Origin: Maea johnstoni
Taxonomy: Eukaryota > Annelida > Polychaeta > Spionida > Magelonidae
Direction of reading: 5' to 3'
Assembly: GCA_963942565.1 (NCBI GenBank)
Contig: CAWWDR010000024.1
Span: forward strand, 16,931 to 80,930
Length of the DNA: 64,000 nucleotides
A program made the position numbers and the translations under genes. The notes beneath the pieces are model-generated. The model did no database searches. It was not told where the DNA came from and saw only the letters and a program-made list of their open reading frames with translations. Positions 37,306-48,600 of this stretch are shown in pieces. How positions within the stretch are numbered: the stretch's first letter is position 1; every line of letters starts with the position of its first letter.

Positions 37306-37530
37306 TGGTCATTAAAAACCACTTTGGCTTGCCATACATACTGTGTGTGGTTATTGCACAAATATGAAGCTCATATGAAGGGGCTTCCAATATGTTTCAG
37401 CGAAGTTTAAGTAAAGAATGACGTCACGGATAACAATAACAAACACTATGTGACTGCATTTGAAGGGGAATGCAGAAATATCATCGAGCTGCGCGAGCAT
37501 TTAAAGCTTTGCTTTCTCATCATATTAAAA

Positions 37531-38187
37531 TCAGGGAACTTACAGTAAATGACTATTAAAATGTCTGTCTCATTTCAAGTAAAACTCCCAAACTGCAACA
37601 GATGGAGGCAATCGTCTAGTTGATAGGTGTTGCCACCTTCCGGACAGATGTTACACTAATATATGCTTCGATTGCGAACTTGACTTTCTCGCAACGCGCA
37701 AGAAATAGTTTAGAAAAGTTAGTTAAGCTTTATAGTGAATTTATCTTTTCTGACGCCAAAAGGAGATATTAGATGTTTTGATATGAAATAAACGGATGCA
37801 GCCCCCTCTCCCAAAACAGTTGAATATCAAACGCACAGGCCGAATCAAAAACCAAGTACCCTGATCAATGCATTCTTGACTTGAATATGGTCATTTGCAG
37901 CCTACCTACATTGTATAACAGGGACGTGTATAGATGTACATTCCTGATGATATGAACGTGAGATCTCACACATTCACCTGATTACCTTATTCTAACTTGA
38001 TTTTACGATCATGCTCTGAGTATCTTATACATGTATGTAAATGATAATAAAATCGTCATATGTGCAGTGCTATTTTCACTCTAAACTGTTCACATGCGCC
38101 ACAGAAACGGACGGGATTCATGCTGTTATTATACACACAATGGTATTTTATAACCCAAACCCGTTTTGATATGTTCCAGATAAGGTT
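37531..38187. other. Non-coding stretch
   Basis: No gene or repeat recognised between the nested repeat and the CCCGGGG element. Confidence 0.4.
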
Positions 38188-38713
38188 CCCGGCGGGGGCA
38201 CTCAGGGATGGAGGGGGGCCGCACCCGCGTTACGTATTTCGCGGAGGAAGGGGTATTTTATAAGACCTCCGCATGTCCGCGATTTTGTAAGAGAAGGGTA
38301 CTTTTTTGTACCCAGATACGAAGAATGGGGGTTGAAAATCCCCTTACGAAATATACGCGGCTCTGACGCCTAGTGACTCCTGAAGTGACTGGGCTTCCGA
38401 GTCTGTAGTTCAACAATATAGAACCTTACTTATGCATCTGATGTTGTTAGTGTCGATGTTTATGTCTGAACTACCGAGTCTGCTGCCGCTAAACAGGCAG
38501 AGGATTATAACATATTAAAATACGTGTTCCCGTTCATCCAATGTCAGTGTTTTGACAAAAGAAGGGGTGTTTTTTAGTGGAAAAAGTCAGCGTTTTTTTA
38601 AAATAAGGGTGCTTTTTTGGCCAGAAATCAGTGCTTTGGGGGTATTTTCAAATTTTGATAACGAGCGTATGCACCCCCCTAAATACCCAAGTGACCCCCC
38701 CCCCCCCCCCGGG
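38188..38713. mobile_element. CCCGGGG-ended transposon, copy 1
   Basis: Starts CCCGGCGGGGGCACTCAGG and ends with a C-run and GGG. It is flanked by the perfect 8-bp duplication ATAAGGTT (38180-38187 and 38714-38721). It shares its whole length with 38930-39408 (TTACGTATTTCGCGGAGGAAGG and other blocks). An 8-bp duplication fits hAT or P superfamilies. It is non-coding and therefore non-autonomous. Confidence 0.85.
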
Positions 38714-38929
38714 ATAAGGTTCAACCTTTTGTACCAGATTTTGTTTCATAATTAGAAAGACTTATTCTGCCATATTTATAAACATTATTAGTGATCATAT
38801 TTTTTTCGGCTTTTCTTAAATGTGGCCGTCTTTCTAATATCTTCGGCTCCCCGGTCGGCTCCTTACACTCGTTCGTCGGTCCTGACTGTGATCCCTAAAA
38901 ATTGAGTCTTAAAACGTGGTTCTCTAAAG

Positions 38930-39408
38930 CCCGGGGGGGGGGGGGGGCACTCAGGTACAAAGGTGGGCCGCACCCGCGTTACGTATTTCGCGGAGGAAGG
39001 GGTCTTTTTTTAAGACCTCCGCATGTCCGCGATTTTGTAAAAGAAGGGTCCTTTTTTGTACCCAGGTACGAAGTATAGGGGTCAAAATCCCCTTACAATC
39101 CACGAAATATACGCGGCTCTGACGCCGAGTGACTCCCGAAGTGACTGGGCTTCCGAGTCTGCTGCCGCCACTTGCTGCCACTAAACACGCAGAGGATTAT
39201 AAAACCTTAAGTTAAAATACGTGTTCCCGTTTATCCAATGTCAGTGTTTTGATAAAAGAAGGGGTGTTTATTTAGTGGAAAAATCAGCGTTTTATCAAAA
39301 TAAGGGTGCTTTTTTGGCCAGAAATCAGTGCTCTAGGGGTATTTTTAAATTTGATAACGAGCGTATGCGCCCCCCTAAATAACCAAGTGCCCCCCCCCCC
39401 CCCCCGGG
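38930..39408. mobile_element. CCCGGGG-ended transposon, copy 2
   Basis: Same orientation as copy 1 and 217 bp downstream of it. It is flanked by the 8-bp duplication CTCTAAAG (38922-38929 and 39409-39416). The different duplication shows it inserted independently and did not arise by tandem duplication. Confidence 0.85.
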
Positions 39409-39653
39409 CTCTAAAGTCAGTCATATCTTCTCAAATATAAAAGTTTAAATTATCAGGAGCGGTAACCCTGAGAGTAGTAGACATGTATTTCTCTGGATAA
39501 CCCTACACTAAGAATGACACATCTCTAATAAGTTGGATCGAGTATGACGTAATATAAAGGAATACTAATTAACTATAGTGCTAACTTTGCTAACTTACTT
39601 TTATCTGTATCTATTCTATAACTCCTTTCATGATAATAACTAGCACCAGAGAA

Positions 39654-40636
39654 ATACATCCCCTCTACTACTCCCAGTTGAGCTAGCACTCATCCCTGCC
39701 TGTGCCTTGAACAGAAGTTAGGCAGTCACGTGTGGACGGAAGAAGAAGAGGATACGGTTATGCCTCTCCAGGAATAAATCTGGAGTAATTATATAGCATC
39801 AGTCTTTTATCGTAAAGTGCACGATTCGGCCAAAAAGTGTCCCTTATCCGCTGGACTATAACTTGTACAATCAACGACGTCACTTGATCCTTGTTTGAAA
39901 GAAATATTCGACAAATGGTGACGCCACTGGTAATGCTGACAAGTCATCCCGATAGATGTCGCCAGCATCTAATATATGCTGTGAATGTGCACAGTTTCCA
40001 GCGCAATGTGGCTTGCCTCTTGTTATTAGTACATGTTTGTTGTTTACCCATGTATGCATTTAACTCCAATCACGAAGAAATCTCTGATTTCTAATATTAA
40101 AAACGAGCGAGTCGCGCACTTGCCGGACAAAATGGAATTAATTGATCTATTTCACGGCGAGTAAACTCAACTACATGTACTACAAAACTAATTTAATTAA
40201 AACGAATCTTTCCCATTTGACATACGCCTACTTTTCCTAGAGCTATAAAGGTAACCTCATTTAGATATATGTTTAATAATTACAGTCGTGAAAAATGAAA
40301 AGCTCAAAATAGATTTTGTTAATATTAATGAATGGGTTGTGTTTCCTCTCACTAATGTGCCAAGAAACCATTACTGCCTACGTTTTCCTTGCGGCAACAT
40401 ATCTCAGCAGAATCCTGAGATGAGTAGACCGGGATCGGGCACTGTCCATGCATCATCAAATGTCGCTGCCTCCCATCTCCTTGGCAACTATCTGACCTAG
40501 AAAGGATGCTGCATGCTAATTGCACAGATCAGATCACGTGACCAAGGCTACACCGCGTAACCCGAGGCGCACATACCCTAGGTGCTAGCATGCTGTGCCT
40601 ATGGCGTTGCGGTTCAAGGGGATGTATTTCTCTGGC
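39654..40636. mobile_element. Candidate element with CCAGAGAAATACATCCCC ends
   Basis: CCAGAGAAATACATCCCCT at the left and its complement AGGGGATGTATTTCTCTGG at the right frame 983 bp. A third, inverted copy of the core (ATGTATTTCTCTGG) lies outside, near 39484. No target duplication was recognised, so the call is moderate. Confidence 0.5.
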
Positions 40637-42226
40637 AGAATCTAAGATACATCAGGACTATGGCTTTGAATAGAGTTGCAATTAATTCCATATTGGCTAA
40701 ATGAATTACTTTACCTGGTAAAACAGTTCACTTACTTTTGCGGCCACCTTATCTATTCTACAATGTTGATGCTGTTCGATAATTGCTGGTATCACAATAA
40801 GTGACGTCACAAATGAGTAAAATGCGAATGTCGGCGTTACCTCTCACATCATATGACTGTGAGGTGGAGAGGGGATGGAATGACGTCAGATAAAAAATAA
40901 AGTGTGTTAATGTCTTTATTCTTTTAAAGCTGCATAGAGCGATTAGAGCCAATAGCCAACATTTCTTAAAACTATTGATTTAACCTTAGACCGATTCTTT
41001 AAACTTAGATAACTATCATGCAGGGTTAAAGATTAAATAATACAAGTACGCACTACTATGATTATCAATTTCTCATCATTAAACACATGATCTATTCCTT
41101 TAGGTAGGAGTCTTGATGCTCTGGAGGAGTACAGAAATGGGGATCAGAGCCTTGATGGGCATGCACTGTGAATTATTTGATACAAATGGCATTCCAAATA
41201 GAAATATTACAGTCAACACAATAATTTCGGCTTTTAAAGAAGTAATTTACCTGATCTGAACGCATGCACTCATTATTGACATAGATATATATAGTTAGCT
41301 AATCATACATCTCTGGTAATAACAGGTTTATCGAAAAATAAAATAGATGTATATGTTCAACTAATGAAAGAATAATAATGAGTAGGTTGAGGAGCAAAAT
41401 GCCGATGTTTGTAATGAAATGGGCACAAATTGGACAAAATTTACTCGTCACCAGGAATGAAGGGGTCGGAGTATCCATTACAATCATACCTTTTGCCAAT
41501 TGCTTTTTGAAAGTTTCCCAAGAAATGCTCCATCTTAAATCATTTCCCAAAGTGTCTACTTGAATGGGTATATAGTAAAGACAATATCTATAAAATATAT
41601 AGTCAGATATTTCGGTCTATAGTGTAGTGCCAGATATAGGAAAAAGCAGACTTCAGTCTCACATCTTCTGAATACTTCGCATATTGATGTATTTCTAACA
41701 TTCACCACTGTTCATTCTCAACTTCCATACTCGTATCAACCTTTTTAAAAAGGAATTGCGGGAAACTTTAGATAGAGAAAGTATCAGTCACAATCGTTCT
41801 GCATGCAGATCGGCGTATATTTACATTGGAAGAATAAAAGTGGGTCGACCCTAATCCGGCAATTTCATTGGACAACTCAGCGCATGCGCACTTTTCCACC
41901 GATAGAAGTAACTTCACGAATCAACTCGTAAACTTTTAACTTCTATAACTGGCCATATAGGTCTTTTTTCGGTACACGATCGAAAGAACGTATTATAAGA
42001 AGTTATTTGTAGAAACGTTGTTATCGAATCCTAGCGGTCATCGAGAAATTTAGCAGCTCAATAATGGATTTAACATAGAAACGTGGACTGGAGTTGAGGG
42101 AAACGTCCCGGGCAAAGTCGACCACAGCTTTCAAGTTTGTGTTCATTTTACTACTACCAGGCAGGATATTTCGTGGATTATCGGAGTGAAAAAGTATTCA
42201 ATCCCGAAACAACGACAACTTCTAAG
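40637..42226. other. Upstream region and 5' leader of the Caskin-like gene
   Basis: No other gene seen. The last ~400 bases before the start codon are less AT-rich and probably contain the promoter and 5' UTR. An ATG at 42137 is in frame with the gene and could add 30 residues, but the family's conserved start is at 42227. Confidence 0.4.
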
Positions 42227-42320
42227 ATGGGAAAGGATCACGAATTGCTGCAGGCTGTCAAAGATCAGGATTTCAATACATTACAAAAGATCTTAAACAA
42301 GAATAAAGTGTCCAAATCAA
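42227..42320 (+). CDS. First coding exon of a Caskin-like ankyrin/SAM scaffold protein
   Basis: The exon encodes MGKDHELLQAVKDQDFNTLQ and continues KILNKNKVSKS before a GTAAGT donor at 42321 (phase 1). From memory of the family, vertebrate CASKIN1/2 begin MGKEQELLQAVK..., followed by an amphipathic helix of the first ankyrin repeat, so the N-terminal match is strong. Caskins are cytoplasmic scaffolds (six ankyrin repeats, SH3, two SAM domains) that bind CASK at synapses. The start has AAG before ATG and G after it, a good context. Exons for the remaining ankyrin repeats were not found to the right, so the first intron would exceed 21 kb and run off the window. Only 31 residues support the name. 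Confidence 0.7.
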
Positions 42321-42804
42321 GTAAGTTGATTGCAATTTTTGCAGCTGAGTAGATTATGGTCGATTGGCTTGTTATAGATTGGTCCTGTCAGTGGGATCGG
42401 ATGTCCTGAAACCTCAACGTCAAGGTGATATTAACCCTTTCAACGCGAATGCATGTCAATTATACATCATATACAATATATGTCATCATCTATATTTAGA
42501 GACCCAAGTTCCCAACCTCCCCCTCCCCTCCCCTCCCCTTTAGCTAAGCGGTGCCCTGTTGAAATTGGCATCTTTCAACCACTAAATTCATAATTGTGTA
42601 GAGCTCTCTGGTACAACTTGGTGCGAAACTTGAAGCCAATTATCATACCCAAAACAAAAACGGTGTGGCAATGAAGTTCTATTGTCAGACTCAAAATTAA
42701 ATAATTAATATTTAACATTATTATTGAGACCTGTTGCACCTATGAACATAATAAATCACTGCACTGCTCTTTTGTTTTGATTGATTGCAATTTATTGTTA
42801 TAGG

Positions 42805-42946
42805 GATTAAGTTAGCGGTGGAGAGCCGGGTGGCGAATTAAGCTGAGGACCGGCTGACAACCCGTCCGAGGCGCTTGCGCCGAGGACGGGTTGTTAGCAG
42901 GTCCGAAGCTTAAGTCGCCACCCGGCTCTCCAGTGCTAACTTAATC
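42805..42946. repeat. 142-bp near-perfect hairpin (MITE-like)
   Basis: GATTAAGTTAGC...GGAGAGCCGGGTGGCGA pairs with TCGCCACCCGGCTCTCC...GCTAACTTAATC. An inner stem AACCCGTCC...GGACGGGTT forms around GGCGCTTGCGCC. A similar inverted AACCCGG/CCGGGTT pair lies near 43250-43280. The fully palindromic shape is typical of a foldback MITE. Confidence 0.7.
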
Positions 42947-44503
42947 ACTATTATAGCATGATGAAAGAAGAAACAATAAACTTGAAACCCTAAATTTACA
43001 TGATTTTGGCACTTTCACCAACTGCTCTGATACTCGCTTTGACAGCAACCATGGGGTCACTGAGTGCAGGCTGGAATCAATATCCTGTGTTGTACAGAAT
43101 TTATCTGGCCATCCATGTATTTGGGTATTTTATTTAACTAAATACACTTTTTTTAATCACATCAACTTGATTGCATCACTAAAATCACTCTCTAATTCTT
43201 TAAAAATGGTTTTAAAAATCTGAGGTGGAGCGCAAAATTCCAAAATCCCAACCCGGGGCCTAGGTCCGGGTTGGCAACCCGGATCAGTCTGCAGCATTGT
43301 GGCCAATAATGACCAGCTTTTTATATGCCAGAATGCTATAATTGATCATAACTATAGATATCTTTACTATTATTGCTGAAACACTGGATGAATTAACCAT
43401 GCATACGCATATAAATTAAATCAGAATTGTAATACACACATCCTTCTCGGTGATATACACAACAATTGTTTAAATTCTGAGCAATCTGAGGTACCCAGTG
43501 TACCAACACTGATCATGTTTCTGCCAAAATGACTTTGCCACAACACATTTACATATGTGACAACTAAATCCACTGTCAGGTATTTCTATTCTCGTTCTTA
43601 AAGATACAGTGTGCCCACTGATAGTTTCCAAATCTTTATTGTGTAGAGATTCACAGTTTCTGTTCATGTGATTTTCAATCCATCCTGTCTACTTAACTAC
43701 TTAAGGCGCCGCAGATACAAACACCCCTTCTTTGAACTAACCCCTATTTTTTTGTAAGTGATTTAAATCAAGATCGATAAGTGAATGTAAAGATTATTGT
43801 TTGTTTGAAAATCTCTTGATCAAACCTCATACCAAACGTATGTACCTTAAAGCAAATTAGTTCCTTTGAAGTTTTCATTCCATGGTATAGCCTTACTGAT
43901 GTTTGCAAACTACAGACTTCAGATACTGTTTAGCTAGTCTTGTTATATTCACATTTAGCACTTAGCAGTAGTTAGCAAAATCATGATTCCAAAGGTGTGA
44001 GTCGGGTTGTGTTGGGGTCAGCAACACCTGTCTGGCAGTCAGCCAACAGCAATCAAGAGATCACTGACTGGCTGAAACCTACCTGGCATATTAATTCCTG
44101 CCCCAGGCAGTAGTGGTAGGGATGTTTAACATCATGGATCACAGGACTTCCTTCCTGTGTTGTGCAAGGTAGAGGTTTAACAATGGGTCCTGGAAGCCGA
44201 CTGACTGTTAGATCCTGCCTGGCTGGTCATTGAGGGGGGCCTGCACTGTACTGCTTCACAAATCCCTTTAGGTTTCTGCAGGTGTAGGTGCATAGTTCTC
44301 ATAATAGTCTTTAGTGGTTACATGTATGGTAAGTGGGCTTGTTCTGTCCAGGGTATCTCTGCATCCTCCATGTTTCTATTTAGAGGCCTGAATGCAAGCT
44401 CTCAGAGACTACTGCAGAAATGTTCATCTATTTTTACCTTGCCAAATAATTTTAGATTAAGTATCAATATGAAGGATCCCTGGAATCCTGGATTAAGACT
44501 TAT

Positions 44504-47107
44504 GGGTCATTCCGCACTAATTGCGACATAGATGTGAAAAATTAAATCATAATGTACACATTCAATACATATGTATTCTAAAACTAGACATTCTGAAGTT
44601 TTGGATTTTTGACTTGGATATAAAATAAAAATGTGTTTAGTGAACTTTATTGATGGTTTAATTGAGAAAAATAGGAAAGTGTGTGTTGGATGCGTGTCGG
44701 ATACGACATTGGTTTTTCATCAATAAAAACATTCTAAAACATGATAAATGTTACATTTTGGGTTGGACACATGAAATTAAGTTAGTTTGAATAAATGGTA
44801 ATGAATTTTGAAGAAAAAAATATTTTGGGTAAAAATAAGCTTTTGTCCAAATACTGGCTGTCGTATCCGACACAAAAAAACATGAAAAAGTTTATTTTTC
44901 TCCAAAACTACTGCATCAAAAAAAATGACATTTCATGAAAGTCTCAATTATCCCTAGCCCTATTAGAACCTAGAATAAAATGTGTAAGGTCTGCTTAAAA
45001 TTTGGGGGAAAAAGGTGTTTTTCATTCGTGTCGGATACGACAAACGTGTCGGATACGACACCCTATCTTGAGTATACCCAACCTTTTAACATTCAAGATG
45101 AACCTTTTTTCAAGGGGAAGTCCAAATATGTTTTGAAAAGTACATGGTCAATACCATGGGGATGAAACAGGCTCAATTTCTCAGTTCCAATTTACATTGT
45201 TTGTCTATCAATTCCCATTTGGATTGGTTACCCTTTGTCTAATTATCTGGTGCATGCCAACTGCGATTAATCCTTGATAGTCTAGGCAATTAGGACAGTA
45301 GAAGGGTATTCACTCTACCACAGCCATGAGGATTTGATTCTAATCTAAGTTGATCCACCTCTCTGTTCCAATGAAAAAACAGTTTTAATTGATACATGTA
45401 CATTGAAATGTAGAAAAAAGCACTAAGTCAAAATGTTTGAGTGAATTAGCTGTACAGCTCATTTACACCAGGAAGGTTTTTTAAACGTTCCTGTTTACAC
45501 CCATTTATAGAGAAAACGTTTGTTGAAGAACACAACTATATCAAGATTTATACATGTATGATAAGGTCCATCTGATCTACTTGTGACAAATTAATGCAGT
45601 CACAAGGAAGGTTTCTATTTCCTTTCTTGGATCTTGCTATCCTTCCAGACATAGTGAATACCCCACCACGGTGACACAAGGGTATCTACTGGTCCCTGGT
45701 GGACACTGTCACCAAGCTGTGTATTCTAGTCAACATCCTCATCCTGTTTGAACTGGGGGCCCACAGATACTAGTTTGAGTATGGGAGGAAGCTGATGTTA
45801 TATGCTCAGAATGCTAGGAAAAGTATTAGTTACTCTTAGTGAGGAGTTAATAACTGAAAATATTACTGTTGCCAAATTCTGAACTCCTGTCGCCAAATTT
45901 GGCAATAGCTTGGTCAGCTGGTAGACAGAAGCCAAACCTGCTTCTATTCAGCTTTAACATTTGTTATAATTGGTATAATTATTGATATAATGGAATGGCT
46001 TTTAAGTTATTCAGGGTATTTACCTTTAGGTAATAAATCTAATTCTTTCAATCCTAGGTAGCAGTCAGGGTAGCATAAATTCATGTAAGTACAGACAGCA
46101 AACTGAATCAGCATGAGGTATGTCTCTCAGAATGACAAATAATTATAGAGCATGAAAATTTGCACATCAACTGAAATGTGATGGTAATTATTTAAAGATA
46201 TGGTACTGGCCTTTACATGTTTACTTTGTCATGAAAAACATTGCAGGAATCTGATTGGAGAGGGTAGGCTGCATAACATCACATGCTCAGTCATTGAGCA
46301 AGTGAGAAATTAGTAACAGGTATACCCTCACACTTCTTACTTAAATGTTATATTTCTTAATATTTCAATGAAATTTTTCCAATATGCAAGATGTCTATAT
46401 GGCCAGGAATATAAAGTATCTAATTATTGTAAGTTTTAATAAATTGTTTACTTGGAGCAATTGTACATTGTTAAAAATTCAGAAAAATGATATATTTTGG
46501 GTAGTGTCATGTGTAACATGTTCCAAAATGATCTAAAAATCCTCCCTAGACTCATATAAGTATTTCATGCAAATCAAACTTTTCAACATAGTACATCCTT
46601 GGTTTGTTTCAGTTCTGATATTGATCTGATGACAAATATAATTGTTTTTATATTGATTTAAGGTAGTGGACAAAAGTGTCGTATCCGACACAGCCTAGCT
46701 TGTCGTATCCGACACAACAACCTTTTTTTAGAATCCTCTCACAAAACTGCCAAACAATATCTTTTTTAAGAAAATTGTTCATGACTCTTGTTCAAAACCC
46801 TTTTGAGATGATACCTAGACATTTCTTGTAGTGGAACTCCCATGAACAGAACAGAGATTTTGGTATTTGTCCAAAGTTGAGAAAACCTGCGTCGCAAGCT
46901 CGTCGTATCCGACACAATTTTATTTTCCTCAAAAATTACATTTTTTGTGAGAAAAAAAATATGAAACAATAGCACATGTTAGATAAGTCCTTTATAGACA
47001 TGATTATAAAGTTAAGTCATCAATATACCTGTTTTCCTCTGAAAAATATAAATTTTAAGTGTGTAAATGTCGTATCCGACACAATGTACGCTACCACGGA
47101 ATGACCC
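44504..47107. mobile_element. GGGTCATTCCG-ended transposon with subterminal 15-bp repeats
   Basis: The left end GGGTCATTCCG and right end CGGAATGACCC are complementary and flanked by TTAT (44500-44503 and 47108-47111). GTGTCGGATACGACA occurs near 44694, 45029 and 45047. Its complement TGTCGTATCCGACAC occurs near 44862, 46677, 46701, 46904 and 47069. The mirrored arrangement looks like transposase-binding iterons. The 2.6-kb inside has no transposase, so the copy is non-autonomous. Confidence 0.8.
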
Positions 47108-47319
47108 TTATTTGTTCTGAATATCATGATAAGTATAGTATCCTGTAGTACTAATGTTACTTATTCTTCACAGATTTATAGGATTTACCAGACATGTGGC
47201 TCCTTTAAAATACTATCAAGAGGAGAGCCTCTCACTACTGTACTTGAACAGTACATAGACATTTGAATTTTGAGTTTATATTGAATTTGAACATTATTTT
47301 CTTTTATATCTATGTCACA

Positions 47320-47648
47320 CATGGTCTTAGCCAGCAGGGCGTCTGGGTGTCTTTTTGGACACCCAAACCCTTAAAAAGCAGTTTAAAGCACCCCTCAGGA
47401 CACCCAGATTTTTTTTGTGTGGAATTTCTTAAAATATTTATCTCAAGCATATACTTGAGGTTTCTAATTTCAATTTAATTCCCATGACATTGTATGAGGA
47501 TATAATGCCTTATTTTGATAAATTTATACATATTTATGGTTGAAATGTGAGTATATTGTTGTCCCCTTTAAAAATTTGGACGCCCCAAAATTTTAAAAAA
47601 TTTAGCCAATGTTAGGCACCTAGTTTCGAAATCCTGGCTAAGACCCTG
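47320..47648. mobile_element. hAT-type MITE, copy 1
   Basis: Ends CATGGTCTTAGCCAG and CTGGCTAAGACCCTG are near complements. The 8-bp duplication ATGTCACA lies at 47312-47319 and 47649-47656. CA-starting ends and an 8-bp duplication are hAT hallmarks. It matches 63556-63866 in the opposite orientation. Confidence 0.85.
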
Positions 47649-48303
47649 ATGTCACATGCGTGAAGTTCAAGAGCCCCTCCCCCTCGCCTTTAAATTATGA
47701 CTAGAACCAGGCAGCTGGTCATTTGAGAGAGTTAAGTCTCACTTGGCATCAGATTTTGGTCTAGTTCTGGGTATGATGCAGAACAGCGTTAAGGCTGTCA
47801 AGAGCGGATTATTTGAGATTGCATAATATTATTGGCTGTGTTCCCCCATGATGACAAACCATATTGACTAGTAACCACTGCTAACCAGTGTAGAGGGATC
47901 CTGACTATTGAATTCCTATCCAAGTGGAGACCTGCTTAGCACACTGAACTGTGAGTGTGGGAAAATGCAGGGTATGCTTAGGATAAATAGTGACTGAGTC
48001 ATTCAGGCTTCGCTAAACCAAAATCTTGTAGCCCCATCATAGAACACATACATGTACAGATTAGGATACCTCAGCTCTGGTGTACAGTATCTACAGTAAT
48101 ATAATGGCCAATGGTCACTACTGGTCAAGGACTTCGGTAGGATTTGAAAAGGAGTGTTTTAACCAAGGGTGCAGAGAAAATGGAAATAGATATTCAATGT
48201 TACTATATGACCTATTGAGGTATTGATCATTCAACCCATTTTACCTAGAGCAGCTAAATATGATTCATGGCGAGACTTGCGTCACCACAAGTAACCCTTT
48301 GAA

Positions 48304-48600
48304 GTAAATCTTCATTTCAATCCCTTTTGCTGCACAACAGAAAGCCTGTTTTTGCCAGTCCACAGGGCACAGGTGCTTGGATAAGAGTGGGTTCTTTGAA
48401 GTGAATCCCTATTTCGACTGCTTTCGGTGCGCAACAGTAAACCTGTGTATTGCCACTCTGCAGGTGGTTGAATAAATGTTATAAGAGTGAATTTTCTGAA
48501 ATGAGTCTCTATTTCGACCCCTTTTGCAGTATGTACAATAGAAAGTCTGTATTTTGCCAGCCCCAAGTTGGTTGGTTGAATAAGAATGAGCGCTCATAAG
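48304..48600. repeat. ~108-bp tandem repeat, about three units
   Basis: Each unit carries AAGT(G/A)AATC, TATTTCGA-like, GCACAACAG(A/T)AA and TTTTGCCA landmarks, starting near 48302, 48391 and 48497. Short frames seen in several phases follow from the repetition. Confidence 0.65.

Larger units (their letters stand above)
28972..37334. mobile_element. 8.36-kb non-coding foldback transposon with TA target duplication
   Basis: The left end TGGCAAGCCAAAGTGGTTTT and right end AAAACCACTTTGGCTTGCCA are exact complements, each flanked by TA (28970-28971 and 37335-37336). Next inward are AT-rich arrays (28996-29367 and 36490-37305). Then come long inverted arms: 29391 onward matches the complement of 36440 downward at high identity for at least 2.5 kb. 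The arms contain ~840-bp internal repeats. The centre, about 32.1-33.9 kb, is less symmetrical. No reading frame over about 65 codons is present, so it must use an enzyme from elsewhere. The uninterrupted paralogue at 10700-10740 shows the empty site. Confidence 0.9.
28632..37530. mobile_element. Second copy of the ~200-bp-unit foldback family, split by a nested element
   Basis: 28632-28969 matches 10455-10715, and 37337-37530 matches 10717-10907. Together they form one copy with an 8.4-kb interruption. The outer end has a 46-bp perfect inverted repeat (28632-28677 with 28758-28803). The join across the inserted element restores the order seen in the undisturbed copy. Confidence 0.8.

Noticed and set aside
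43250-43282. Inverted AACCCGG/CCGGGTT pair
   Set aside because: Too short to define an element; mentioned only as a possible relic of the 42805 hairpin family.
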